A DNA stretch of 64,000 nucleotides from Mycobacteroides saopaulense (GTDB taxonomy: Bacteria; Actinomycetota; Actinomycetes; Mycobacteriales; Mycobacteriaceae). Location: the NCBI RefSeq assembly GCF_001456355.1, contig NZ_CP010271.1, positions 682,001-746,000 on the forward strand. The letters are read 5' to 3'. This document shows, in pieces, positions 25,975 to 34,163 of this stretch. Position numbers and translations under genes: made by a program. The notes below the pieces were generated by a model, which saw nothing but the letters and a program-made list of their open reading frames with translations, was not told where the DNA came from and did not search any database. The number at the start of each line of letters is the position of its first letter. Positions within the stretch are counted from its first letter, which is position 1.

Positions 25975-28900
25975 GTGGCGGACAACACAGGTCGCATCTA
26001 CGGACTGATCGCACGGGTCGTCCGTCGAGCCCCTGTCGTCGTTATCGGGGTGTGGATCGGCCTGGCCGCGATCTTGGCGCTGACCGCGCCGTCGTTGCAG
26101 AAGGCCATCGAGGAACACCCGGTCGACCTGCTGCCCAAGGATGCTCCCGTCATGGAGACCACTCGGCAGATGGTCGAGTCCTTCCAGGAGTCGGGTGCTC
26201 AAAACATCCTGCTGATCGTCCTCACCAACGAGAACGGGCTGACGCCCGCCGACGAGCAGACCTACCGGGTGCTGGCCGCCCGGCTGCGTGAGGACACCCG
26301 CGACGTGAGCATGGTGCAGGACTTCATCACCAAACCGCCACTGCGCGAGATGATGTCGAGCACGGACGGCAAAGCCTGGTACCTGCCGGTGGGATTGCAG
26401 GGTGAACTGGCCACCCCGGAATCCGGCAAGGCCTACCTCGGCGCGCTCAAGATCATCAGGGACTCCACCGCCGGAACCACCCTCAACGCCTTCACGACGG
26501 GGCCGACCGCCACGGTCGGGGACTTGACGGTGGTGGGAGAGCGCGATCTGCACAAGGTCGAAATCACGACAGCTGCTTTGGTTCTGCTCATCCTGCTGAT
26601 CGTCTATCGCAATCCGGTGACGATGATGCTGCCCCTCGTCGTGGTGGGTGTCTCGCTGGGCATCGCCCAGGCTGCCGTCGGCGGCCTGGCGCAGATGGGC
26701 CTGAGCATCTCGAATCAGACGCTGACCTTCATGACCGCGATGATGATGGGCGCGGGCGTCGACTACGCGGTCTTCCTCATCAGCCGATATCACGAGTACG
26801 TCAAGCAGGGCATGGATTCGGACAGTGCGGTGGCCGCGGCGCTGGAATCTATCGGCAAGGTGGTAGCGGCCTCGGCCGCGACGGTGGCGGTGACGTTCCT
26901 GGGCATGGGCTTCACCAAGCTGGGGATCCTGTCCACCATCGGTCCGGCGCTGAGCGTGTCCATCCTGATCGCCTTCGTGGCCTCGGTGACCTTCCTGCCC
27001 GCGGTGCTGGTGCTGGTGGGGCGCCGTGGCTGGGTGAAGCCGAGAAAGGCGTACGCGAACAAGATTTGGCACCGCTCGGGCATCAACATCGTCAAACGTC
27101 CGGGCGCGCACCTGGCGGTCAGCCTGGTCATCCTGATCATCCTGGCGACCTGCGGTGCGATGGTGAAATTCGGGTACGACGACCGCAAGAACCTGCCGGC
27201 GTGGGCCGACAGCAACTTGGGCTATGCCGCCATCGAGAAACACTTCCCGGTGAACTCGACGCTGCCGCAATACCTTTACATCAAGTCGCCCCATGACCTG
27301 CGTACCCCGCGTGGGCTGGCGGATCTGGAGCAGATGGCCGCACGGGTGAGCCAGGTGCCCGGCGTGGACAAGGTGCGGGGTATCACCCGTCCCACCGGCG
27401 AGCCGCTGGAAGAGGCCAAGCTGTCGTTCCAGGCAGGTGAGGTCGGCGGGAAGCTGGGCGACGCGTCGAACCTGATCGATGCCCGTACCAGAGACCTGGA
27501 CAAGCTGGCGGCGGGCGGACACACACTGGCGGACAAGCTCGGTCAGGTCCGCGACTCGGTGAAGAACTCGCTGGGCACCGCGCGTGCACTGGTCGAGGTG
27601 CTGGCTCAGCTGCGCGGCAGCGGTAAGACGGGCACGCTGGCCGATCTGGATTCGGTGGACAAGCTGGTCACCAGCATGCATTCACTGGGAGACGTGATCG
27701 AGTCGAATGCCCAGAGCGCCAGCGAGGTGTACGGCTGGATCGAGCCGGTCGCACGTGTGTTGGTCGGCAACCCAGCCTGCGACATGGATCCCGCCTGCCG
27801 GTCCTCCCGAGAGGAGATGAACCGATTCCTGGAGACCAAACAAGATGGCACCAGAGACCGGATCGTCGAGCTGGGGCGCGAGCTCAAGGCCGTCGACAAC
27901 GACAAACAGATCACCGCCACCATCGCGCGGCTACGTACCGCGCTGAACTCCATCGACACGAATCTGCGACGATTGGGCTTGGCCGACTCCTATGGCATCC
28001 AGCAGCGATTCGCCGAGGTCCTCACCGGAGTGAACTCGCTGGCCGACGGTAGTGCGCAGCTGGCCGAGGGCGTACAGATGCTGGTGGATCAAACCAAACA
28101 GATGGGCGGCCAGTTGGGCGACGCCTCGACGCTCCTGGTCGCGGCCAAGCGCGACGCGGCACCCGGATCGATGTCCGGTTTCTACATCCCCCAGCAGGTA
28201 CTCACCCAGGATTCGTTCAAAAATGCTGCGGCGGCGTTTGTCTCGGCAGACGGGCATGCGGTGCGCTACCTGGTGCAGAGCAACCTGAATCCGTTCAGCC
28301 CGGAGGCCATGGATCAGGTCCGCGCCATCCAGGACGCGGCGCGCAGTGCGCAACCGAACACCACGCTCTCGGATGCGTCCATCTCGATGGCCGGACTGTC
28401 GGCGATGTACAACGACATCCGCAACTACTACAACCACGACCTGCGATTCATCATCGTGTTGACGGTCATCGTGGTGCTACTGATCCTCATCGCGCTGCTG
28501 CGGGCAATCGTGGCACCGCTGTATCTCATTGGTTCGGTGATCATTTCGTATGCCTCGGCGGTGGGCATCGGGGTAATCGCCTTCCAATTCATCGGTGGCG
28601 AACCATTGAGCTGGAGTGTGCCCGGAATGGCGTTCATCGTGTTGGTGGCGGTGGGTGCGGACTACAACCTGTTGTTCATCTCCCGCATCCGCGATGAGTC
28701 GCCGGACGGCATCCGCTCCGGCGTCATCAAGACGGTGAAGTCGACGGGTGGTGTGATCACCTCTGCCGGAGTCATTTTCGCCGCGTCGATGTTCGGACTG
28801 CTGATCGGGAACCTGCAGTCGATGGTCGAAGCGGGCTTCATCATCGGGATGGGTCTGCTCTTGGACACGTTCCTGGTGCGCACCATCACTATTCCCGCCC

Positions 28901-29106
28901 TGGTGGTGCTGTGTGGGCAGGCCAACTGGTGGCCCTCGGCGATCGTTGAACCCTGGTTCCGTAAACACTTTTCCCGCTTCAAGCGGGCGGGTGCGGGCCG
29001 GGAACCGGAACCGGATGAGGCATGCGAATCTATTTGTGACGAGTCGTCACCCGAGGAGCAGGCGATGCCCGTTTCCCGCGAAGCCGAGCTCGTAGGCCAT
29101 CGATGA
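25975..29106 (+). CDS. MmpL family RND lipid transporter
   Basis: 1043 residues from GTG 25975. RND transporter with two groups of membrane helices, each preceded by a large periplasmic loop. Both proton-relay Asp-Tyr pairs are present: Asp263-Tyr264 (GAGVDYAVFLISRYHEY) and Asp896-Tyr897 (VGADYNLLFISRIRDE). MmpL proteins export glycolipids or their precursors across the inner membrane. It follows the acyltransferase gene by 2 nt, so its cargo is probably their product. No MmpS gene is adjacent. Its last 77 bases overlap the convergent TetR gene. Confidence 0.93.
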   Translation: MADNTGRIYGLIARVVRRAPVVVIGVWIGLAAILALTAPSLQKAIEEHPVDLLPKDAPVMETTRQMVESFQESGAQNILLIVLTNENGLTPADEQTYRVLAARLREDTRDVSMVQDFITKPPLREMMSSTDGKAWYLPVGLQGELATPESGKAYLGALKIIRDSTAGTTLNAFTTGPTATVGDLTVVGERDLHKVEITTAALVLLILLIVYRNPVTMMLPLVVVGVSLGIAQAAVGGLAQMGLSISNQTLTFMTAMMMGAGVDYAVFLISRYHEYVKQGMDSDSAVAAALESIGKVVAASAATVAVTFLGMGFTKLGILSTIGPALSVSILIAFVASVTFLPAVLVLVGRRGWVKPRKAYANKIWHRSGINIVKRPGAHLAVSLVILIILATCGAMVKFGYDDRKNLPAWADSNLGYAAIEKHFPVNSTLPQYLYIKSPHDLRTPRGLADLEQMAARVSQVPGVDKVRGITRPTGEPLEEAKLSFQAGEVGGKLGDASNLIDARTRDLDKLAAGGHTLADKLGQVRDSVKNSLGTARALVEVLAQLRGSGKTGTLADLDSVDKLVTSMHSLGDVIESNAQSASEVYGWIEPVARVLVGNPACDMDPACRSSREEMNRFLETKQDGTRDRIVELGRELKAVDNDKQITATIARLRTALNSIDTNLRRLGLADSYGIQQRFAEVLTGVNSLADGSAQLAEGVQMLVDQTKQMGGQLGDASTLLVAAKRDAAPGSMSGFYIPQQVLTQDSFKNAAAAFVSADGHAVRYLVQSNLNPFSPEAMDQVRAIQDAARSAQPNTTLSDASISMAGLSAMYNDIRNYYNHDLRFIIVLTVIVVLLILIALLRAIVAPLYLIGSVIISYASAVGIGVIAFQFIGGEPLSWSVPGMAFIVLVAVGADYNLLFISRIRDESPDGIRSGVIKTVKSTGGVITSAGVIFAASMFGLLIGNLQSMVEAGFIIGMGLLLDTFLVRTITIPALVVLCGQANWWPSAIVEPWFRKHFSRFKRAGAGREPEPDEACESICDESSPEEQAMPVSREAELVGHR

Positions 29107-29701
29107 TGACTGCTAGCCCGTCTTCGAAATCGGCGTCGAAGTCCGGGTCGTAGAGCTCGGAGAAGGCCTGCGCCACAGTCGGATGCGTCGCCATGTCGAC
29201 GTGCGAGCGCATGTTTTCTTCGCTATAGGGGTTGGACTCCGGGTACTCGAAGCCGTCGCGCGTCTGTTGTTCGATGGTGAACCCGATGGTGTAGTGAAAA
29301 ATCGTTGGCGCCAGTCGTGCGGCATCGGCCAAGCTGAATCCCGCCTTGGTCATCACGTTGAGCATGGGCTCGGTCAGGTCAGCAGCGCGAGAGGTGGCGG
29401 TGCCGGCGAGAATCCGTGCTCCTTGGTGGTAGCGCAGCATTTCCCGGCGCAGCACGCGGGCGCCCTCGGCCAGAAACCGATCCCACTGCGGCGTCGAGAG
29501 ATCGAAGTTGTCCACCGCATCGCCGAACATGGCGTCGGCCATGGCGTCGACGAGGTCGCGGCGGTTTTTCACGTGCCAGTACAACGCGGGGGCCTGCACG
29601 CCGAGTGCCGCTGCGACAGAGCGCATGGTCAGTTTCTCGGCACCGTGGCGGTCCAGCAGGACGAGCCCGGCGCGAGCGATCGTCTCCCGATTCAGAATCA
29701 C
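29030..29701 (-). CDS. TetR-class repressor with tetracycline-repressor-like ligand domain
   Basis: 223 residues. The HTH (LTMRSVAAALGVQAPALYWHVKNRRDLVDAMA) closely matches true tetracycline repressors, including the APALYWHVKNRRDL element. The C-terminal domain has GARILAG and the HYTIGFTIEQQT segment corresponding to the ligand-binding helix of TetR(D)-type proteins. It is divergent from a FAD monooxygenase. Two TAAC-N3-GTTA palindromes lie between them. Likely represses the monooxygenase and itself until a tetracycline-like or other polycyclic ligand binds; the ligand is inferred. Confidence 0.88.
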   Translation of the reverse strand: MILNRETIARAGLVLLDRHGAEKLTMRSVAAALGVQAPALYWHVKNRRDLVDAMADAMFGDAVDNFDLSTPQWDRFLAEGARVLRREMLRYHQGARILAGTATSRAADLTEPMLNVMTKAGFSLADAARLAPTIFHYTIGFTIEQQTRDGFEYPESNPYSEENMRSHVDMATHPTVAQAFSELYDPDFDADFEDGLAVIIDGLRARLRGKRASPAPRVTTRHK

Positions 29702-29707
29702 ATTGAC

Positions 29708-29726
29708 ACTTTAACAGCGTTAAAGT
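29708..29726. promoter_or_regulatory. operator palindrome 1, ACTTTAAC-AGC-GTTAAAGT
   Basis: A perfect 8+3+8 inverted repeat, 6 bases upstream of the TetR start. It shares TAAC-N3-GTTA with site 2 at 29747-29757, as expected for a TetR homodimer. Confidence 0.75.
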
Positions 29727-29746
29727 AATTATGGAGTCAATGTCGA

Positions 29747-29757
29747 TAACGATGTTA
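29747..29757. promoter_or_regulatory. operator palindrome 2, TAAC-GAT-GTTA
   Basis: A second, shorter copy of the same half-site, 39 bases (almost four helical turns) from the first measured left edge to left edge. It abuts the AAGGAG ribosome-binding site of the monooxygenase, so binding here would block expression. Confidence 0.65.
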
Positions 29758-29766
29758 AGGAGTGTC

Positions 29767-31236
29767 ATGACCGAGCATGCGGTTGTTGTCGCGGGCGGCG
29801 GCCCGACCGGGCTGATGTTGGCCGGTGAGCTGGCGCTCGCCGGCATTGACGTCGCGGTCCTGGAACGTCGCGGTAGCCACGAGGAAGTGGGATCGCGTGC
29901 GGCGGGGGTGCATTCGCGCACCATCGAGGTCTTCGATCAGCGCGGGATCGCCGAGAGATTCCTCTCCCAGGGGATGACCGGACAGGTCACCCACTTCTCG
30001 GGCATCTTCATGAGCATCGCGGATTTTCCGACCCGGCACCCGTATGCACTGGGTCTGCTGCAGCACTACACCGAGAAGACGTTGGCGGCTTGGATCGGAG
30101 AACTCGGGGTACCGGTCTACTACGGCGCCGAAGTCGTCGGATTCACCCAGGACGCCTCCGGCGTGGACGTCGATCTTGCCGACGGTGGCGCCATGCGTGG
30201 GCAATACCTCATCGGATGCGATGGCGGGCGCAGCGCCATCCGGAAGGCTGCCGGGATCGGCTTTCCCGGCCATGACCCGTCGTGCTCCGCGATGTTGGTC
30301 GATGCCGAGATCACCGAGCAACCGCTCGAGTTCGGTCTGCTGCGCAAGCCGGGGCAATCGTTCCTCGGGATACTGCCCTTCGAGGAGGGATGGTGCCGTC
30401 TGGTCTTCAGCACCGACCTCGATCGGCTCGGCGTCGAACCGACGCTGGAAGAGGCCAAGGAAGCGCTCATCGCCATCGCGGGAACGGATTTCGGATTGCA
30501 CAGTCCGCGGTGGATGTCGCGCTTCTCCGATATGACGCGTCAGGCGGACCGGTATCGCGACCGTCGCCTGTTCCTGGCGGGTGATTCCGCGCATATCCAT
30601 TTCCCGTTCGGCGGGCAGGGGCTCAACACCGGCGTACAAGACGCGGTGAACCTGGGGTGGAAGCTGGCCGCGGTCATCAAGGGAGAAGCACCGGATTCCT
30701 TGCTAGACACCTACCACGCCGAGCGTCATCCGGTGGCGGAGCGGGTGCTGCACAACACCATGGCCCAGACACCGTTGTCCGAGGCGGGTCCGCGCATGGA
30801 TGCGCTGCGTGACATCATGGCCGACCTGCTGGCCATGGACGAACCACGCAAGCGCATCGCCGGCATGATGAGCGGCCTGGACATCCACTACGAGCTGGGC
30901 GACGGGCATCCACTGTTGGGCCGTCGTGTGCCCGATCTCGACGTGGTGACCGTGGACGGCCCGTCACGGATGTACACGTATCTGCATGCTGCTCGCCCTG
31001 TGCTGTTCAATTTCGGAGATCCCCAGAGCCTGGACATCGAGGGATGGACGGATCGGGTAAATCTCGTCGACACCAAACATTCAGGGGTTTGGGAACTTCC
31101 GGTGCTGGGTGAGGTGACGGCGCCGGACGCGGTGCTCGTGCGGCCGGACGGATATGTCGCGTGGGTGGGCCAGGGGTCCGACGAGGGGCTTCGTGACGCA
31201 CTGACCCGATGGGTGGGGTCACCGTCTCGGGCGTAG
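29767..31236 (+). CDS. FAD-dependent aromatic monooxygenase (Rox/TetX-like)
   Basis: 489 residues from ATG 29767 (AAGGAG upstream). Class A flavoprotein hydroxylase: dinucleotide-binding GGGPTGLMLAGELALAG at about 9-25, DG motif in GCDGGRSAIRK, and GD motif LAGDSAHIHFPFGGQGLNTG with ribityl-binding Asp. The opening (GSRAAGVHSRTIEVFDQRGI) is close to rifampicin monooxygenases, and the C-terminal thioredoxin-like domain is of the PheA/TfdB type. Under a TetR-class repressor it may inactivate an aromatic antibiotic; a catabolic role is the alternative. Confidence 0.87.
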   Translation: MTEHAVVVAGGGPTGLMLAGELALAGIDVAVLERRGSHEEVGSRAAGVHSRTIEVFDQRGIAERFLSQGMTGQVTHFSGIFMSIADFPTRHPYALGLLQHYTEKTLAAWIGELGVPVYYGAEVVGFTQDASGVDVDLADGGAMRGQYLIGCDGGRSAIRKAAGIGFPGHDPSCSAMLVDAEITEQPLEFGLLRKPGQSFLGILPFEEGWCRLVFSTDLDRLGVEPTLEEAKEALIAIAGTDFGLHSPRWMSRFSDMTRQADRYRDRRLFLAGDSAHIHFPFGGQGLNTGVQDAVNLGWKLAAVIKGEAPDSLLDTYHAERHPVAERVLHNTMAQTPLSEAGPRMDALRDIMADLLAMDEPRKRIAGMMSGLDIHYELGDGHPLLGRRVPDLDVVTVDGPSRMYTYLHAARPVLFNFGDPQSLDIEGWTDRVNLVDTKHSGVWELPVLGEVTAPDAVLVRPDGYVAWVGQGSDEGLRDALTRWVGSPSRA

Positions 31237-31237
31237 T

Positions 31238-32233
31238 GTGGCGCAGGTGGCCGAGACACTGGAGTTCGGAGTCTTTATCCCGCAGGGCTGGCGCCTGGAT
31301 CTGGTGGGCATAGCGCCCGACCGTCAATGGGACGTCATGCGCGATCTGGTGCGGTATGCGGAGAGCGGCCCCTGGGACTCGGTGTGGGTCTACGACCACT
31401 TCCATACCGTGCCGGTGCCCACCGACGAGGCCACCCACGAGGCGTGGACGTTGATGTCCGCCTTCGCCGCCGTGACCTCACGGATCAAGCTGGGGCAGAT
31501 GTGCACGGCGATGGGATACCGAAATCCGGTGTACTTGGCCAAGATCGCCGCCACCGTGGACATCATCTCCGGTGGTCGCACCCAGATGGGTATCGGCGGC
31601 GGCTGGTACGAGCACGAGTGGCGCGCATACGGCTACGGCTTCCCCGGTGCGGCCGAGCGCCTGGGCAGACTGCGTGAGGGCGTTCGCATCATGCGCGACG
31701 CCTGGCGCGATGGGCGCGTCAGCCTGGATGGCACGTATTACCAGGTGGATGATGCCATTGTGGCACCCAAGCCGTTGCAGCCCAACGGTATCCCGCTGTG
31801 GATCGCCGGTGGCGGCGAGAAGGTCACGTTGCGGATCGCGGCCCGCTACGCGCAGTACACCAACTTCGGTCAGAGCCCGGAGGAGTTCGATCACAAGTCG
31901 AAAATTCTTGCGGCACACTGCAAGGACATCGATACCGACTTCGATGCGATTGTCCGGAGCGCCAACATCAACGTTGTCGTCGGCGCCGACGAGGCCGAGG
32001 TCGCCGATCGGTTGGCGGCCATCAGGGCGCGGCTTGTCCCGGTCGTCGGCGAGGACGTCGCCGACGTCACGGTGGGTAACCTGGCCACGACCGCCGGCAC
32101 TCCGGAGCAGATCGCCGAGCGGCTGGCCGAGTTCCGCCGATTGGGGCTGGGCTATGCGATATGCAACTTCCCGGAGGCGGCCTACGACCGTTCCGGTATC
32201 GACTTGTTTGTGCGCGAGGTCATGGGGGTCTAG
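31238..32233 (+). CDS. LLM-class F420-dependent oxidoreductase
   Basis: 331 residues from GTG 31238, one base after the monooxygenase stop; GTG 31247 is an alternative. Luciferase-like TIM-barrel features: FGVFIPQGW, WDSVWVYDHFHTVPVP, KLGQMCTAMGYRNPVYLAK and GGRTQMGIGGGWYEHEW, which fit F420-dependent mycobacterial members rather than FMN luciferases. Probably co-expressed with the monooxygenase and may reduce or oxidise the same compound. Substrate unknown. Confidence 0.88.
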   Translation: MAQVAETLEFGVFIPQGWRLDLVGIAPDRQWDVMRDLVRYAESGPWDSVWVYDHFHTVPVPTDEATHEAWTLMSAFAAVTSRIKLGQMCTAMGYRNPVYLAKIAATVDIISGGRTQMGIGGGWYEHEWRAYGYGFPGAAERLGRLREGVRIMRDAWRDGRVSLDGTYYQVDDAIVAPKPLQPNGIPLWIAGGGEKVTLRIAARYAQYTNFGQSPEEFDHKSKILAAHCKDIDTDFDAIVRSANINVVVGADEAEVADRLAAIRARLVPVVGEDVADVTVGNLATTAGTPEQIAERLAEFRRLGLGYAICNFPEAAYDRSGIDLFVREVMGV

Positions 32234-32274
32234 CCCCATTGTTTACGGGCTGACCGATACCGTAAGTTACGGGA

Positions 32275-32760
32275 ATGCCTTCGCTTGAAGCAGTCGATGA
32301 AGCCTTCCTGTCCAGTGCTCCGGTGCGAGCGAGCCACACCATCTCCGTGCCGGTATCCGCCGACACGGTGTGGCGCGAGCTGACCAACGACACCACGCTC
32401 CGCTGGTTGGCGCCGGGGATCAAGGTGGTGTGGGGTAACCCCCGCTCCGGCGTCGGCGCGGTCCGCAAGATCGGGCCCGCGGTGGGGCCCAAGGTGAATG
32501 AGCACTACTTCCTCTGGGAGGAAGGCAAGCGGAAGGCGTTCTACGTGACCAGCGTTCCGGTGCCGGTGCCCGGCTTGCGTGCCTTCGCCGAGGACTACAT
32601 CGTGACGCCCACCGATCGTGGTGCCGACTTCACCTGGCTCTGGGCCATCGACGGCACCGGCCCGATTCGCAATGCCACGCCTGCGGTGAACGCCATCGTC
32701 GGCTTTTCGATGAAGCGCACCCAGAAGTACTTCGAGAAGCTCGCCGCGTCCAGGGTGTAG
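32275..32760 (+). CDS. SRPBCC family protein
   Basis: 161 residues. Helix-grip pattern: SHTISVPVSADTVWRELTND, DTTLRWLAPGIKVVW, and a final helix MKRTQKYFEKLAAS. It follows the oxidoreductase by 41 nt on the same strand and may be the third gene of the monooxygenase unit. Such proteins bind hydrophobic or polyketide-like molecules. A supporting role as a binding or cyclase protein is inferred from context only. Confidence 0.78.
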   Translation: MPSLEAVDEAFLSSAPVRASHTISVPVSADTVWRELTNDTTLRWLAPGIKVVWGNPRSGVGAVRKIGPAVGPKVNEHYFLWEEGKRKAFYVTSVPVPVPGLRAFAEDYIVTPTDRGADFTWLWAIDGTGPIRNATPAVNAIVGFSMKRTQKYFEKLAASRV

Positions 32761-32783
32761 CACAGCGCCCGTACAGTGGGTCT

Positions 32784-34136
32784 GTGCGCGGTACGGCCCT
32801 TCTGTTGGCGTTCATTGTGCTGGTGTCTGGTTGCGTGCCAGCCCGTCCGCAGGCAGATGCCGCCGCGCACAATCCTTGTGATGTGGGCCAGTACTGGACG
32901 CGGTACTACAACAACACCGACCAGTCGGGGACCGCGGTGCTGGCACGGTGCGAGTACTCCGTCGGCGGGAACTTCGCGGGATCTCCCACGCCCGGGGTAA
33001 ATGCCGACCGGTTCTCGGCCGATGCCACCGGTTCCTTGCGATTCCCGGTGACGGGCCAATATCAGATCGCCTCGATGAGCGGTGGCGTCATGGCACGCGT
33101 GTGGCTCGATGACGAGCAGATCTTCGATCACGCCAACACTCGTGACTGGGGGACCGACCTGGCCACCCGCACCGTCGAGGCCGGAGTGCATACCGTCCGC
33201 GTCAGCTACTCCAGTACCAGTGGCCCTGCCGTACAAGAATTCTCGGTTTCCCGAGCCGGGCCCGGCCCGATGTCCGCGAACGGCAACTATTTCGCGGCCA
33301 ACTCGTTTCTGAACCAGCCTCTCCCGTCGAATCCGGCGGTCGACCCGCGCTCGCCGAATTGGGTTGCGGCGCTGGTGAATCACCCGGATGTCAAGGCCAT
33401 CGACGTCAACGAGGACATCTGGACCACCGCCGTGTATCACGCACCCGCGGGTACCCCGACCCGGACCGTCACGGTGCGCAACAGCGGCAAGTCGATCGAG
33501 GTGCCGTACCTGCCGCACTACCGCCCCACGCAGGACACCGATGCGCATATCGCGATCATCGACGACACCAGCGGGTGCGAGTACGAATTCCAGTCCTTCA
33601 AACCGGATTCCATGTCCGCGATCGCCCAGGCCACCTACCGGGTGGACATCGGATCCGGCGGGCACGTCAGTGGTCCGGCGCATTCGGGAGGCGAACTGTC
33701 CTATCTCGCCGGGTTGATAACACCGGAAGACGTGCAGGCCGGCGTGATCGACCACGCGCTCCGGTTCGCCATCCCGATCAACGCACCCACGTATGTCTAC
33801 CCGGGCACGAGGTCGGACGGCACCGTCGCGGGCGGGGTGCCCGAGGGCATACGCATTCAGCTGGATCCGTCCCTGGACCTCAGGACATGGAATCTGAGCC
33901 CCTTCCAGCGGATGGTCGCGACGGCGTTGCAGAAGTACGGGGCATTCGACGCCGATGTCGCCAAGACCTTCTCGTTGACGGCGCGAAGCGTGATCGACGG
34001 AAGCCGGTACTCCACGCGGATCGATGATCTGCCCCGCGAATTGATCGGGCATCTTCGGTTCCTGACGCCGTCGATCAGCTCCACGGACATCCAACTCGAT
34101 ACCGCGGCCGACGGGGGATGCCGCCAGCAGCGCTAA
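32784..34136 (+). CDS. lipoprotein with N-terminal PA14-like carbohydrate-binding domain
   Basis: 450 residues from GTG 32784. Signal peptide with lipobox LVSGC at Cys17. A PA14-like beta domain follows (GQYWTRYYNNTDQSG, PGVNADRFSADATGSLRFPV, VWLDDEQIFDHA, VEAGVHTVRVSYS; about residues 28-155). The C-terminal two thirds (NYFAANSFLNQPLPSNPAVD onward) is a separate domain I do not recognise, with several His, Glu and Asp residues that could be catalytic. Probably an envelope protein binding or acting on a glycan. Followed after 27 nt by an acyltransferase gene. Confidence 0.78.
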   Translation: MRGTALLLAFIVLVSGCVPARPQADAAAHNPCDVGQYWTRYYNNTDQSGTAVLARCEYSVGGNFAGSPTPGVNADRFSADATGSLRFPVTGQYQIASMSGGVMARVWLDDEQIFDHANTRDWGTDLATRTVEAGVHTVRVSYSSTSGPAVQEFSVSRAGPGPMSANGNYFAANSFLNQPLPSNPAVDPRSPNWVAALVNHPDVKAIDVNEDIWTTAVYHAPAGTPTRTVTVRNSGKSIEVPYLPHYRPTQDTDAHIAIIDDTSGCEYEFQSFKPDSMSAIAQATYRVDIGSGGHVSGPAHSGGELSYLAGLITPEDVQAGVIDHALRFAIPINAPTYVYPGTRSDGTVAGGVPEGIRIQLDPSLDLRTWNLSPFQRMVATALQKYGAFDADVAKTFSLTARSVIDGSRYSTRIDDLPRELIGHLRFLTPSISSTDIQLDTAADGGCRQQR

Positions 34137-34163
34137 TCTGGTAACGCTGATACCCTCCTTTCG

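Noticed and set aside
25816..27681. 621-codon minus-strand open frame
   Set aside because: It lies antisense to the PapA-like/MmpL genes, whose motifs are certain; it is a GC-bias shadow with low-complexity His/Arg composition.
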